Source: Methanomethylicus sp964513415
Lineage (GTDB): Archaea > Thermoproteota > Methanomethylicia > Methanomethylicales > Methanomethylicaceae
Length of the DNA: 29,348 nucleotides
Direction of reading: 5' to 3'
Assembly (NCBI GenBank): GCA_964513415.1
Contig: CAZEMX010000018.1
Location: 1-29,348, forward strand
The position numbers were made by a program, and so were the translations under genes. Each line of letters opens with the position of its first letter. Within the stretch, counting starts at the first letter, position 1. Under the pieces are notes generated by a model that saw nothing but the letters and a program-made list of their open reading frames with translations, did not search any database and was not told where the DNA came from. Positions 13,833-25,000 of the stretch are shown here, piece by piece.

Positions 13833-15664
13833 TTGATGATTTCCTCTCACTTAACATTCCTGTAGAGACAGGTCCAATAAACTTCACGTTTCTTAATGAT
13901 TCTGAAGCGGCTAAGGGGTACATCTATCACGCAAGGAAGTTATTAGCTGCAACTAAGCAGTATTATGGCGTGTATGATCGAGTAGCTGCTGGTCAGCCAG
14001 GTGGTTTCTTTAGGCATGGCGTAGATCTTAGTGATGGCACAAGAATAACGGTATATACCAATGACGGTGTTGATGTAGCTGTTATAGCTACTGTAAAAAG
14101 GGTATCGAGGAAAGAGCAGAAAGATGAAGAGCCGGAATTTAATCCTACGCTGAGTAAAGACTTTTTTGTAGCCGTTAGAAGGGTTTCTGGAGGTCTCCCA
14201 GTAAGGCCTAAGTCTGGGTACATGACGGTAGAATCAGAAGAGCACTATGGGAAGAGACATGTAGTGCCTCATTTGTGCTTGTGGGTTCCTGACAGGAAGA
14301 ATGATGATTCAGATGAGAGATTAGTGGTATCTAACAGAAATTCACTGTTGGGTATAGATCTTGAAGATGCCGAGCAGTTTTTTCTGGGAGGATATGTAAC
14401 TAGGCCTCACTATGAGGATCCTAAACAATTCCCTATAGGCATATTGAAGACTAATAACTGGGTTGTTAGAGAAGGAGTTACTGAAGGAGATACATTCTGG
14501 GATGTTATTATAACCAGTTCTGGAACACCTCCTCAAGGACTGTACGATGTTAAGGTGTGTGCTGTAGGTGCGGATTGTCTGGTAGTGACTCCTGTAGAGT
14601 TTGAGGTTGTTATGGTGTTGGGGCACTTATACGTGAGTAGAGTGTTTACGATAGGAGAAGTGTCTGCAGCTACAAGACTGATAATGCCTAAAGGATTCTT
14701 CTGGGAATCAGAGGATGGAGGAGGTAAGGAGGATTGGTATTGGGAGAATGAAGTAGGCGCTTCAGGTAATACAAATAATGTGTATGCATACGGGCCTAAC
14801 CCGCACGGTAGTAATTGGTGGGAAGGAGGGTTAACTGGGTTTCTGGATCATGAGATAATTAAGGCCAAAAATAAAAGTTATTTAAGTGTGGTAGAACCTG
14901 AGAATAATGATGGCAAGCCTTTCTTAGTAGAGGGGTTTTTTGAGGTAGATGCTACCGTTGATTATAGCGATCCTAGAAGATTCTATGAGTTTACAGGTCC
15001 GTTTACAGGTATGCCTCCTCTTAACGATAGGTGCACGGATCCTATAGGTACTACGATAAAAAGGCAGTGGGCGGCATTGCCTTTGGATGTGGTAAGTCAA
15101 AGTGTTTCTATAAACGCGAATAGGTTGTGTACAGCAGAATGCGCAGCGGCTTTTCCAGAACCCTGTGGGAATTCTATTGGCGTTACTACGTTTATGAACC
15201 TGGGATCGTCAAATGAGAGTAGCTTTCTAGTGGATATTGACGGTGTGGCTGAGGGGGTTAGGGTATCTTTCTACTCACCTAAAACTGGAAGAACAATAGC
15301 AGCAACAGTAAAGCGATTGCCTGGGTCTGGTGCAGTAAAGATTGGAAGTGCAGGAGTGGCGTGTGCCTATGGGTCATTGGATGTATCTGATGAGTTTGAT
15401 CCTAACTATGATAGCGTGCTTACAGATTTTTTTTATTTAAGTTTTGTAACTACAACACAAACTAAAGCGGAAGGCCCACCTTTTTATTACAGAACAACGT
15501 CGATTACAGTTGTGGTAGATTCTTCTTTATCAGGTGACATCTTGGATATTACGAGTTCGGATAGTTCGTATCCTTTTCTTGAATCTGGGATAACTGTTTT
15601 CACCGGACCTGAGACATTTGGTTACTACGAAGTGCTGGAAAAATTTTGGGCTGCTGGGAAATAA
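13829..15664 (+). CDS. Large virion-associated protein, unrecognised
   Basis: The 611-residue protein starts at GTG 13829, with GGAGG five bases before it, and overlaps the preceding stop by 4 nt. It has no clear membrane segment or signal peptide. The first 110 residues are a compact mixed domain (YIYHARKLLAATKQYYGVYDRV, a GGFFRHGVDLSDG turn and a TVYTNDGVDVAVI strand). The middle is beta-rich with DVKVCAVGADCLVV. A cysteine cluster (RCTDP, RLCTAECAAAFPEPC) lies at about residues 405-450. The C-terminal third is beta strands and turns. The location between repeat and coiled-coil virion genes suggests a tail structural protein; I do not recognise a family. Confidence 0.6.
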   Translation: MIDDFLSLNIPVETGPINFTFLNDSEAAKGYIYHARKLLAATKQYYGVYDRVAAGQPGGFFRHGVDLSDGTRITVYTNDGVDVAVIATVKRVSRKEQKDEEPEFNPTLSKDFFVAVRRVSGGLPVRPKSGYMTVESEEHYGKRHVVPHLCLWVPDRKNDDSDERLVVSNRNSLLGIDLEDAEQFFLGGYVTRPHYEDPKQFPIGILKTNNWVVREGVTEGDTFWDVIITSSGTPPQGLYDVKVCAVGADCLVVTPVEFEVVMVLGHLYVSRVFTIGEVSAATRLIMPKGFFWESEDGGGKEDWYWENEVGASGNTNNVYAYGPNPHGSNWWEGGLTGFLDHEIIKAKNKSYLSVVEPENNDGKPFLVEGFFEVDATVDYSDPRRFYEFTGPFTGMPPLNDRCTDPIGTTIKRQWAALPLDVVSQSVSINANRLCTAECAAAFPEPCGNSIGVTTFMNLGSSNESSFLVDIDGVAEGVRVSFYSPKTGRTIAATVKRLPGSGAVKIGSAGVACAYGSLDVSDEFDPNYDSVLTDFFYLSFVTTTQTKAEGPPFYYRTTSITVVVDSSLSGDILDITSSDSSYPFLESGITVFTGPETFGYYEVLEKFWAAGK

Positions 15665-15679
15665 AATTTAGGAGTTCTT

Positions 15680-17644
15680 ATGGGTACAGGTACATTCGGG
15701 GCTGGTTCAACGCTATACAATGATTTCTTAGATGCTGGCGATAAGAAAAGCGCTGTTGTTGCAGAAGCATTAGATGATGCAGGAGCGTTTGCGGAAGAGG
15801 CTCAGGATAGGGCGCTTCAAGTTATTGAGCAGTTAGGTAGCTTTCATGTGGAAATTCCTACGATTACTGCTCCAATCATACCTATTCCAGAAGCTAGTCT
15901 TCCGGTTGTAGGAGATCCTCCCACGGAACCTGCAGACATAGAGGCGTCATTTCCGTCAGCTCCAGAGGTCCCATCATTGGGAAGGGTTAGCAGTATTTCA
16001 TTGCCCAGCGTGCCTGAGTTCAATGAAGTAGCTCCAATTATAGCCAATGTACCAGTACCAGCATCGCTGAACGCATCACTGCCAGCAGAACCTGCTTTAA
16101 GCAATTTAGTGCTTCCAGATTCTCCGGCGTACACGTTGCCACAAGTACCTACACTGCAGGGGCTTAATTTGCCTGCGGTTCCGTCGATCGACATACCGTT
16201 CTTTTCGGAATCGGTTGGTGATCTGCCTCTAGCTCCATCGGTAGAATTTGCGTGGAATGATGTTACATATGCATCGACCCTTTTAGATAGCTCAAGAGCA
16301 AAGCTTCTAGACGTAATAGCAGGACAGTCTCAGGCGCTTTCTCCAGAAGCTGAAGAGGCTATATGGAATAGGGCTAGAGATAGAGAAACTAGGATTACTC
16401 AAGGAGTGATTGAAGATGCAGCAGCGTCATTTGCAGCTAGAGGATTTCAACTGCCGTCAGGTACGTTAGTGCGTATTGTTCAAACTGCATTGCAAGAGCA
16501 GATGATGAAGGAATCAAGTATCTCTAGGGATATCATGATCCGCCAATCAGAGATGCAGGTTGAGAACTTCAGATTCACGTTAACAGCAGCAATTCAGCTT
16601 GAAGGTAAGTTAATTGACTCATTTAATCTTGCTCAGGCTAGATCGCTGGATGCGGCAAAGTTTACATTCCAATCTTACATTGATTTATTTAATGCAAAAG
16701 TGTCGCTATTCCAAGCTGATGTGCAGGCGTTTCAGGCTAAAGCAGAGGTGTTTAGAACACAGCTTCAGGCAGAACTTGCTAGGTTAGAGATTTATAAGAG
16801 TGAGTTAGAAGGGCAGAAACTGGTCGCTCAGCTTAATGAGAGTCAGGTAAGAACTTACGTAGCGCAGTTAGATGCTATAAAGGTTGTGGCAGATATTTAC
16901 CGGTCTCAAGTGGATGCTGCTAAGGCGGTTATTGAAGCTGATGGCGTTAAAGTTGAGTTATTTAGATCTCAGATCGCTGGGTACGAGTCCTTAGTTAAGG
17001 CGAAGACTGCAGAGTTTGAAGGATACGCTACTAGAGTAAGAGCTGAATCTACTAAGGTGGACATGTATGTTGCTAAGACTCAAGCATTCAAGAGTCGTGC
17101 AGAAGCTTTTGATTCGTTGGTTAAGGCTACGTTAGGGTCGAGTGAGCTAGAGTTCAAGCAGAATCAAGAGTTTCCGTTAGAGGTGTACAAGCAAAAGACT
17201 CAAGGGTATTTGGCCGCGATTCAAGCGGAAAGCTCAAGGATAAACGCACTGGCAGATGTATATAAAACAAGGGTTGATGCTTATGCTGCTACGGAGAGTG
17301 CAAAAAGCGATATAGCCAGATCGCAGACAGAAATACTTAAGTCTGTTACAGACGCATCCGTAGCTCAGGCTGAGTTATCGCTGAAAGCGATTGATCAGAA
17401 TATCAGGATGGCCATAGCAGCACATGAAACGGCTCAGCAATCACTTAGAGCTGCTGGGCAATTGTCAGGTCAGTTAGCGGCAGCGGCGCTGTCAGCTAGG
17501 AACGTTAGTGCGAGCCTTAGTTCTAGTGATCAGTTTGGAGTTCAGCAAAGTAATTCTACAAGTACCAGTACTAGCGTATCTACGGTTACTCAAAGCATTG
17601 CTAGTGACAATCTTAACGTTAACTACAACTACAATTCGAGGTAA
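15680..17644 (+). CDS. Proline-rich and coiled-coil virion protein, needle or injection-like
   Basis: The 654-residue protein has three clear parts. Residues 1-55 are acidic and helical. Residues about 56-190 are proline-rich with repeated P-x-x-P and aliphatic residues (IPTITAPIIPIPEASLP). Residues about 200-610 are an almost unbroken Ala, Gln, Glu, Lys and Val-rich helical coiled coil. The tail is Ser/Thr-rich (STSTSTSVSTVTQS) and ends NVNYNYNSR. Such an extended rod suggests a fibrous virion component, perhaps a tail needle or an internal protein that leaves with the DNA. The strong ribosome site TAGGAG is eight bases upstream. The exact role is inferred. Confidence 0.6.
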   Translation: MGTGTFGAGSTLYNDFLDAGDKKSAVVAEALDDAGAFAEEAQDRALQVIEQLGSFHVEIPTITAPIIPIPEASLPVVGDPPTEPADIEASFPSAPEVPSLGRVSSISLPSVPEFNEVAPIIANVPVPASLNASLPAEPALSNLVLPDSPAYTLPQVPTLQGLNLPAVPSIDIPFFSESVGDLPLAPSVEFAWNDVTYASTLLDSSRAKLLDVIAGQSQALSPEAEEAIWNRARDRETRITQGVIEDAAASFAARGFQLPSGTLVRIVQTALQEQMMKESSISRDIMIRQSEMQVENFRFTLTAAIQLEGKLIDSFNLAQARSLDAAKFTFQSYIDLFNAKVSLFQADVQAFQAKAEVFRTQLQAELARLEIYKSELEGQKLVAQLNESQVRTYVAQLDAIKVVADIYRSQVDAAKAVIEADGVKVELFRSQIAGYESLVKAKTAEFEGYATRVRAESTKVDMYVAKTQAFKSRAEAFDSLVKATLGSSELEFKQNQEFPLEVYKQKTQGYLAAIQAESSRINALADVYKTRVDAYAATESAKSDIARSQTEILKSVTDASVAQAELSLKAIDQNIRMAIAAHETAQQSLRAAGQLSGQLAAAALSARNVSASLSSSDQFGVQQSNSTSTSTSVSTVTQSIASDNLNVNYNYNSR

Positions 17645-17646
17645 TA

Positions 17647-19008
17647 ATGGCTACTACTATAGAAGATTTGCTTAAGAATCAGAAGTTATTGGCATCTCCT
17701 GAAAAGAGGCTTATGAATATCACTATAAACGAGCCTAAGACGGCTGCTCCTGAAGTGGCTAGAAGAATCCCCAGGAATATAATCAACGAGCAGGCTAAGA
17801 TAATTCAGTTGCCGGACGCAAACAAACCTAAAGGATTTGTAGGCCCTAAACCAGAAAGAGTTCTTAATCCCGCTTCGTTTGATAAATTCTTAGGGAGTAA
17901 ACCCGCATTCGAGACCATGCTCGGAGATAAGAAATCACTAACTCAGAAAATATCAGGGGCGATTCCTAGCGGGGCGAAGAAGGTAGCATCTCTTTCTGGG
18001 AGAGCGGTAGTGCCTGCGGCTATACTGGCTCCGGCTATTCCGGCGGCTCAGACCATTGCAGACAAGAACGCTACTAGGACGCAGAAGATAGATGCAGGGG
18101 TTACTGCCACAGGAGAGATCGGTGGAGGTATCGTAGGAGCATCGTTGCTGCCGAAAGTAGCTAAGGGAATAACAACTGTTTCCAGACTGCCATTGCCACC
18201 ACAGCTCAAGATTCCACTGATGTTAGGTGGAGCTATTTTAGGTAGCTTTGCGGGTAAAGCAGGAGCGAATCAATTACTTGCAGAGACTCCAGATCAACTG
18301 CCTGATGCTCAAGTGGCACAAGAGAAACAAGTTCCGCAGACTGTACAGGAAAGCGATGATTCTATTCAGAGTCAGTTAGCGGCTCTTAGGAGTACTGTTC
18401 CGGCATCTGGGAGTAGGTCGTCTGGATTTGCCTCTGGGCCTGCTCAGGTTGGCGGCAATTCACTTCTGGGGATCGCGAATAGAAGGATCGCAGAGAATGC
18501 AAATTTACTGAGTAGACCAGGAGCAGTTGAAGTTATAAGAGGATTACAAAGATCTGCATTTCTTGGAAATGGTGTTGAGGTATCCTTAGAGCCTGGAGCA
18601 GAGATTGGCAGAGAAAGGTCTGGTAGAGCTTTTGGTCAGCCTGGAGTTGCGTCGTCAGAGCTTAAAACGGACGCTCAGAGAGATGTGGCGGCAATGAATT
18701 TAGCTGGAAGATTTGCTGCAGCTAACAATAAGCCGATGACACTAAACCAGTTACAAGGTGTGTTGGCAAACCAAGTTCTTAGTGGAGATCCAGCACAGGC
18801 AGAGGAAGCAATCAATCAGGCAGAAAATCTAGGAAGGTTAAAATCAGCGCTATCAGGTAAATCTAAAAAAGCTAAGAGTCCATTTGATGAAGAGCGTAAG
18901 AGCATCTCTGAGATATTATCTGATTCTGAGGCAAGTGAGGATGATAAGTCACTGGCTTTAAAACGAGCAATGCAGATTAAAATGATAGAGAGTTTTTTAG
19001 GAGAGTGA
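17647..19008 (+). CDS. Internal virion (ejection) protein with hydrophobic glycine segments
   Basis: The 453-residue protein has a basic N-terminal half (many K, R and P), then hydrophobic small-residue stretches, for example VVPAAILAPAIPAAQTIA, GGGIVGASLLPKVA and IPLMLGGAILGSFAGKAGA (about residues 120-215). It ends with Gln-, Ala- and Ser-rich charged helices. Helix-prone, glycine-rich hydrophobic segments in a soluble virion protein next to a 2-kiloresidue protein are what one sees in podovirus ejection proteins that build the trans-envelope channel. I infer this from composition and gene order only. Confidence 0.55.
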   Translation: MATTIEDLLKNQKLLASPEKRLMNITINEPKTAAPEVARRIPRNIINEQAKIIQLPDANKPKGFVGPKPERVLNPASFDKFLGSKPAFETMLGDKKSLTQKISGAIPSGAKKVASLSGRAVVPAAILAPAIPAAQTIADKNATRTQKIDAGVTATGEIGGGIVGASLLPKVAKGITTVSRLPLPPQLKIPLMLGGAILGSFAGKAGANQLLAETPDQLPDAQVAQEKQVPQTVQESDDSIQSQLAALRSTVPASGSRSSGFASGPAQVGGNSLLGIANRRIAENANLLSRPGAVEVIRGLQRSAFLGNGVEVSLEPGAEIGRERSGRAFGQPGVASSELKTDAQRDVAAMNLAGRFAAANNKPMTLNQLQGVLANQVLSGDPAQAEEAINQAENLGRLKSALSGKSKKAKSPFDEERKSISEILSDSEASEDDKSLALKRAMQIKMIESFLGE

Positions 19009-19011
19009 TAA

Positions 19012-22000
19012 GTGGCTCTGAATGATGCTAACAGGAAGTACCTGGATTCGTTAAAATCTGGAGGCGGTAGCAGCTTTGTAAGCGATCTCCCCAAGTTTGC
19101 TAACATAGGTGCTCGTCAGTTTGTTGGCAGTTTAGGAGCCATTCCAGAGGGTATAGGAGCCGCGACTGGCAGGCCTCAGACAATGCAGGCAGGTCAAGCA
19201 TTTCGTCAGAAACAGGAAAACATAATTCAGCAAGATATAGTGCCTACGCTCTCTAAGGAAGGCAAGAGGGTATTCAGCTCCGGTATCGAAGATGTGTTTA
19301 AGGGCGATGTAGGTGTAGGTAAGTTTGTGTTGGGCAAGTCGGCTCAGTTTGCTCCAGGCACATTAGCAGGTGGTGTGGCCGGAGGGCTGATACGATCAGC
19401 ACTTCCAGCAGTATCGAGGGGTGTTGCATTTGGCGCTGGAGAGGCTTTAGTCACTGCTCCTTCTGGTGCGAGTCGTCAGGCATCGGAGATTGACGCGGCG
19501 TCTAGCCAGAAATTATTAGAGACATCAAAGACGTATCAAGCAGCGTACGCACAACACGCCGATAAACCAGAAGCGGTTAGAGATGCAATTGCTCGAGCAT
19601 CTACCAAGGCACAGGCATTGCCGACAGGTGGTGTGAGTTCTGCAATGGCTACGATAGCTGGTTCAGTTCTTGCTGGAAGGTTATCAAAAGGTGCGGCAGG
19701 TGGGGTGTTTGGGGATGGAGCAGAGAAGGCTGTAGGTATTATTAGCGGGGCTGCTAAAGGTGCAAGACGTGAGGCTGTTCAAGAAGCAGCTCAATCGTTC
19801 TTTGAGTCTATTGCAGGTGATGTAACTACATCGAAATTCACAGATTCTTCAGCGGCCAAGCTCGATAATTTATTGAAGAATGCTGCGCTATCTTCTGCTG
19901 AGGGAGCGTTAATAGGGTCTTCTTTAGGTGCATCCATTGGAGCGGTTCAAGGAAGACTTAACAAGATGTCTGCCGATAAGTTACAGAAGGCAGAGGAGTC
20001 TGTAAGTACTGTGCAAGATATAGAGAAGAAACTTCAGACAGAAGCTGCGAAACCTGCCGATGTGCCAGCATCTCCTGGTGCTCAAGAGGATAGGTTAAGG
20101 AGTGAGATTGAGGTAGCTGCTGAGAAAGAAGTTGCTATCGAGAATACAATACAGGCAGCTAAGAATCAGGCTACGGTAGATGCGCTTAATGGTAACCAGG
20201 CAGTTAGACCGTTAAACGAGATGGGCCGAGTCGATCTCGTAGAAGAAGCCAAGAATTTAAACATTCAATACAAAGGCGTTAATTCAGAAAGGCTTAGGGA
20301 TAACATCCAGATTGCCAGAGATGCTGCTGCAGGGGTTAAAAGCCCAGAAACAGATCGGTTTAATACGGCAAGAGAATTAGAGTCTATAGGGGCTACTATA
20401 GGGGCTACAGTACCTAAGAATCTTAGAAAAGACATCATCAGAGCATTCTCTGGGGTGGATAGCGTTCAAGATAAGATAACGATATTAGAAGCTATTCAAG
20501 AGAAGTACGCTCGTTCTAAATCAGGAGCAATACAAGATACGCTTACAGAATACAGACGTCGATTGGATGAGCTGCAAACGCAGCAGGCACCTGCGACCGA
20601 ACAAGCTCAAGTGGCACCAGAAGTAATTCAGCGTAACGAGTTGGAAGCAGATGACCTGACTCCAGGAGTCGCTAAAATTAATGAGGAGACACCCAGTGCC
20701 AGTACGACTGAAGTTGCTGCGGAACCTGCAGTTGATCAAGAAGTTACGAGTGCGCAAGCAGTTGAGGAAGTTGCAGCTCCTGCAGAGTTACAAGAGCCTG
20801 CGAGTGAAGTAGCTCAGCAACCATCCGGGTTTAAGCTGCCTGAGTTTAACAGCGTTGTTAGAGGCTTTGATAGGGCAAAGGATATTCCTATACCAGTGCA
20901 GACTGTGGTTCAGGAACAAGTAGCTCAGGATAAGTTACCTGGTTTGGCAATTAGTAGCTCCAGTCTGCCAGAGTCTAGACCTGAAGTCGCAGGAGTCAGT
21001 ACTGCAGAGCCTCCAGTAATCCAAGAAGGTAAGTCTGAATTTACTCGTGCTAGTAAGTTAGATCGTCCTAAAACAGTAGAAGAAAGAATATTGGAAGCAG
21101 CATCAATTGATGACGTTGTGAGAGAAGTTGCTGCAACAGAAACCGCTGAGGATGCTCTTACAGATGAAGAAACCAAGGAATTCATGCAGCTTTCTGAGCG
21201 TCATCCAGAGATTGTAGAGAAGTATCTTAGGATAGGGGCTGCTAAAGGCTGGTCAAATAGTAAGACATTAAGCGCTATTAGAGATGCTGCTCCGGTCAGA
21301 GAGAAAGCTGCTGCAGTCAAAAAGCTATCTGAGGAAGAACAGCGCAGACGGAATATTGAAGCTGCAGAAGATTCTATTCGTAGAGGTGTGGTTGTTAATG
21401 ACGCTGTTGATGCTGACGTATTTTTGTCAGAAATAGACAGAGAGTTTAACAAGGTCGATAAGGAGTTCCTGGATGAGGTAGATTCCGTACTTGATGCATA
21501 CTTCTCTAATAGCGCAAAACAAGCAGTAAATACTAAGATTACAGACATTCCTGACGTTAAAGCATCGCCTAGTAGCGATATTAGAACAAAGGGCAAAACT
21601 GTGTCTGCTGAAAGTATCCGCAAGCAATTAGCTGGAAAGTTACCTGCTGGAAGCATAAAGATTAATGTAGTAAGTAGCATTAAATCGCTACCACCAAGAG
21701 CTAGGAAGTATCTTGAAAGTAAGGGATTAGAGGGCACTGCTAGAGGTGTGTACATACCAGGCACGAGTGCTGCGACAGACTCCATCTATGTGATCGCGAG
21801 CAATATATCCAATATACAAGAAGCTACGTTTGTGGCACTGCACGAAGCTGTGCATAGAGGTCTGAGGAAGGTATTCGGTAACAAGTTATCAAATGCGATG
21901 GATCAGGTCTATTCTGCGAATGCTAAGGTTAAGCAGGATGTGGACGCTCGTATGAAATCTGGAGGACTGTCTAAGGCTGAAGCTACAGAAGAAGTGTTAG

Positions 22001-25000
22001 CTGACATGGCTAGGGAAGGCAGAGTCCGCAATCTTAAGTTGTGGGATAAGGTTGTTAGCTACATAAACAATTGGATTGCGAGAGTATTTGATCGTCCTGT
22101 CAAACTTACCGATCGTCAGGTAGAAGAGCTGGTAGCAGGAGCACAATCTGTAGGTCTTGAGGCAGATGTGGAAGTTGTTGGAGATAGAGTACCTAGAAAG
22201 GTAGAGGATATTCGTACCAGTCTTAGATTCAATGACGGACCTGCTCAGGCAATGGACAGGGTTGATGGGTTGCTCAGTGACGCTAAAGAGTTTGTGGAAT
22301 CTCGTATTCCATCAGTAACCGGATTCATGCATAAGGCTAATATGTACTTCTCTACAGGAAGTCATATATCCGAATTCTATGGCAGAATACTTGGAGGCAA
22401 CCTTCAGAGGTTGATGGCTAACTGGCAGTCTGCGCTTGGCAGAACAAGTGCGATGGTATCTAAGATGAATAAAGACGTGTCTCTTAATGTTAAGAGTATA
22501 GATACGCTGTCTGACAATCCTCAGTCACAGAAAGCGCTTTACCAACTGATGGGTGAATCAACTAGGTTGGGAATTTATCCAAATAGACCTTTCGAAGAGC
22601 AGCCTTGGCTGACGGCAAAAGACAAGCAAGCCTATAACAATCTCAAGTCTTTGTACGATAAGAAAGGTGTAGCCGAGGTTTACGACAAGCTGCAAGAGCA
22701 TACCAGACGTGATTTCGATATGTCGTATGCGTCGTTGTTGCGTACGCTAGCGTTTACGTTTGAGGCTCCGCAGGAGATTTGGAGTAGATTGGATCCACTT
22801 AAAGCAATGAGCGAGGATGCTGTGGATCGCAAGAGCTTTTATGATGATATAGCCGCAGCAGAAGACTGGATGAGCCAGAACGAAGGCTCTGACGCAGCCA
22901 ATGCGCTTACATCTATGCGGGAATTTAGGGCTGCTAAACTGAGAGGTCCGTATTTCCATCTGGGTCGGTACGGAGATTTCTTTGTGCGGTACAAGGTAAA
23001 CGATCCTATAGCAGTACAAGCTGCAATGGATGCGTCGAATCAATTTAATGCATTCGAGTATCAGGCAGGAAGCTCAATAATGAATAGGTTTGAGCAAGAG
23101 TCACAGTGGACTACTCAAACATCACTACTTCGTAAATTGCAGGATTCTGGCGCTATTGATGGTCTTGAGGTAGGTAAGGTAGAGGAAAATCTTAACGCGT
23201 TAGATAGCGACTCTCCATCTTTTATTCAGAGCATGCTTACCAGGGTGGATGCCGATACCAGGATTGCAGAGGATCAGAAGAGGGATACTAAAGAGCTGAT
23301 CCGCAGGATATTCGTGGAGATGATGCCCGAAGTATCAGGTGGCAAGCAGTTGGCCAGACGTAAGGGAGTTCCTGGGTATGATGCTGATATGCGCAGGAGC
23401 TTTGTAAAGAAAGCGTCTGCTACAGCTTATCTTGTGGCTCACAATACAGTGCGTCCTGAAATAATGGAAGCAATAAAGGACATGAGGTTTGAGCTTAACA
23501 AGCTTAAGGTAGACACGACTCAGGACGTTCGCAGGATCGCGCTTGCTAATGACGTGTTTAACCATCTCAAGCGTAGGTTGGATAACTCTATGCAGCCTTT
23601 GGATACTCCGGCGTTGGACAGACTATCTTCGTTAGGGTATTCAATGTTCTTAGCAAGCAGCGTGCCTTACATCTTAACCAACTTATTACAACCAATGCAG
23701 GTGGGTCTCCCTGTTATTGGAGGTAGACACGGGTTCACTAAAACGCTTAGCGAAATGTTTAAGTCCAGCAAGAAAGCAGCATCTATCCTTAAGGAATCAA
23801 TTAATAAGGGCTGGGATGACGCTAAAAGTTGGAAGGGTATACTTGATGCTCATATCGCGATTGATCGCGCAGATTTGAATCCTGGTGAGCGTAAAGCGAT
23901 GCACGCATTTATCGATTCCGGTAACTTAGAATTTACGCAAGCGCACGGGCTAGGAAGAATCGAGCGAGGTGAGGCAGAAGGGTGGAATACGGTGGCCAAG
24001 ACGTTTGGGGCTGCGTCTCACTTTTCTGAGGCTCTGAACAGAATATCGGTAGGTCTTACCGCGTTTAATCTTGAAGCAGAAAAGTTAAAAAATAGCGGAC
24101 TCACTCAGGATGAAATAACCAATAGAGCTATTACCTACGGGATGCAGTCTATTGTAAATACGCAGTTCAATTACGATCCAGAGAACAGATCAATTGCATT
24201 CTCTAAGAAAGGTATGTTTGGAGAGCTTACTCCGTTGTTTACTGGGTTCATGCAATTCAATATGCAAATGCTGCAACTGTTGAGCAGTCTAGTTACTCAA
24301 TCATTTTCTAACTCTAGTGTAGAAAAAGCCGAGGCAAGAAAGGCTCTGGCAGGTCTTACCGCCACTGTAATACTAATGGCAGGTGCGATGGGATTGCCTG
24401 GTGTTAGTTTGTTAGGGTGGGCGTATGGCGGTCTTGCTGGTAGCGACGATGACCCGAAAGATTTTAGGGCTGATTTCATAAGTATGTTATCAGGTATGAT
24501 CGGCAATGACGCCGCGAATATACTGGCGCATGGGGCTATAGATAAAGCAACTGGCGGTACGTTCAGTACACGGCTATCTCTGGCCGATATAGTTCCGTTC
24601 TCTCAGTTCTTATCTGATCGTAGAGATTTATCAGATAAGTTAGAGTCAGGAGCATTAGCTATGCTAGGGCCGTCGATTGGAGCCGCTGCAAATATAGTGC
24701 AAGGTGCTGAGAAGGTTATTGACGGAGATCTGTTTAAAGGCATGGTAATGATGATGCCTTCTGCGTTCCAAGGATTCGTCAAGGCACCTGATTTGGCAAT
24801 TAATGGATTTACGACATTAAAGGGTTCTTCTTTACCGATCAAACCGAATGGATGGGATGTATTCTTACAGGCGCTGAACATAACTCCGAATGTCAAAACG
24901 GAGCTGCAGCGGAACACCAGATCATTTACGACTATAGACAAGATACTAGACAATCGTAAATCAGAATTGAGTAGAAAAATGGCCGATGCGCTTGAGAAGG

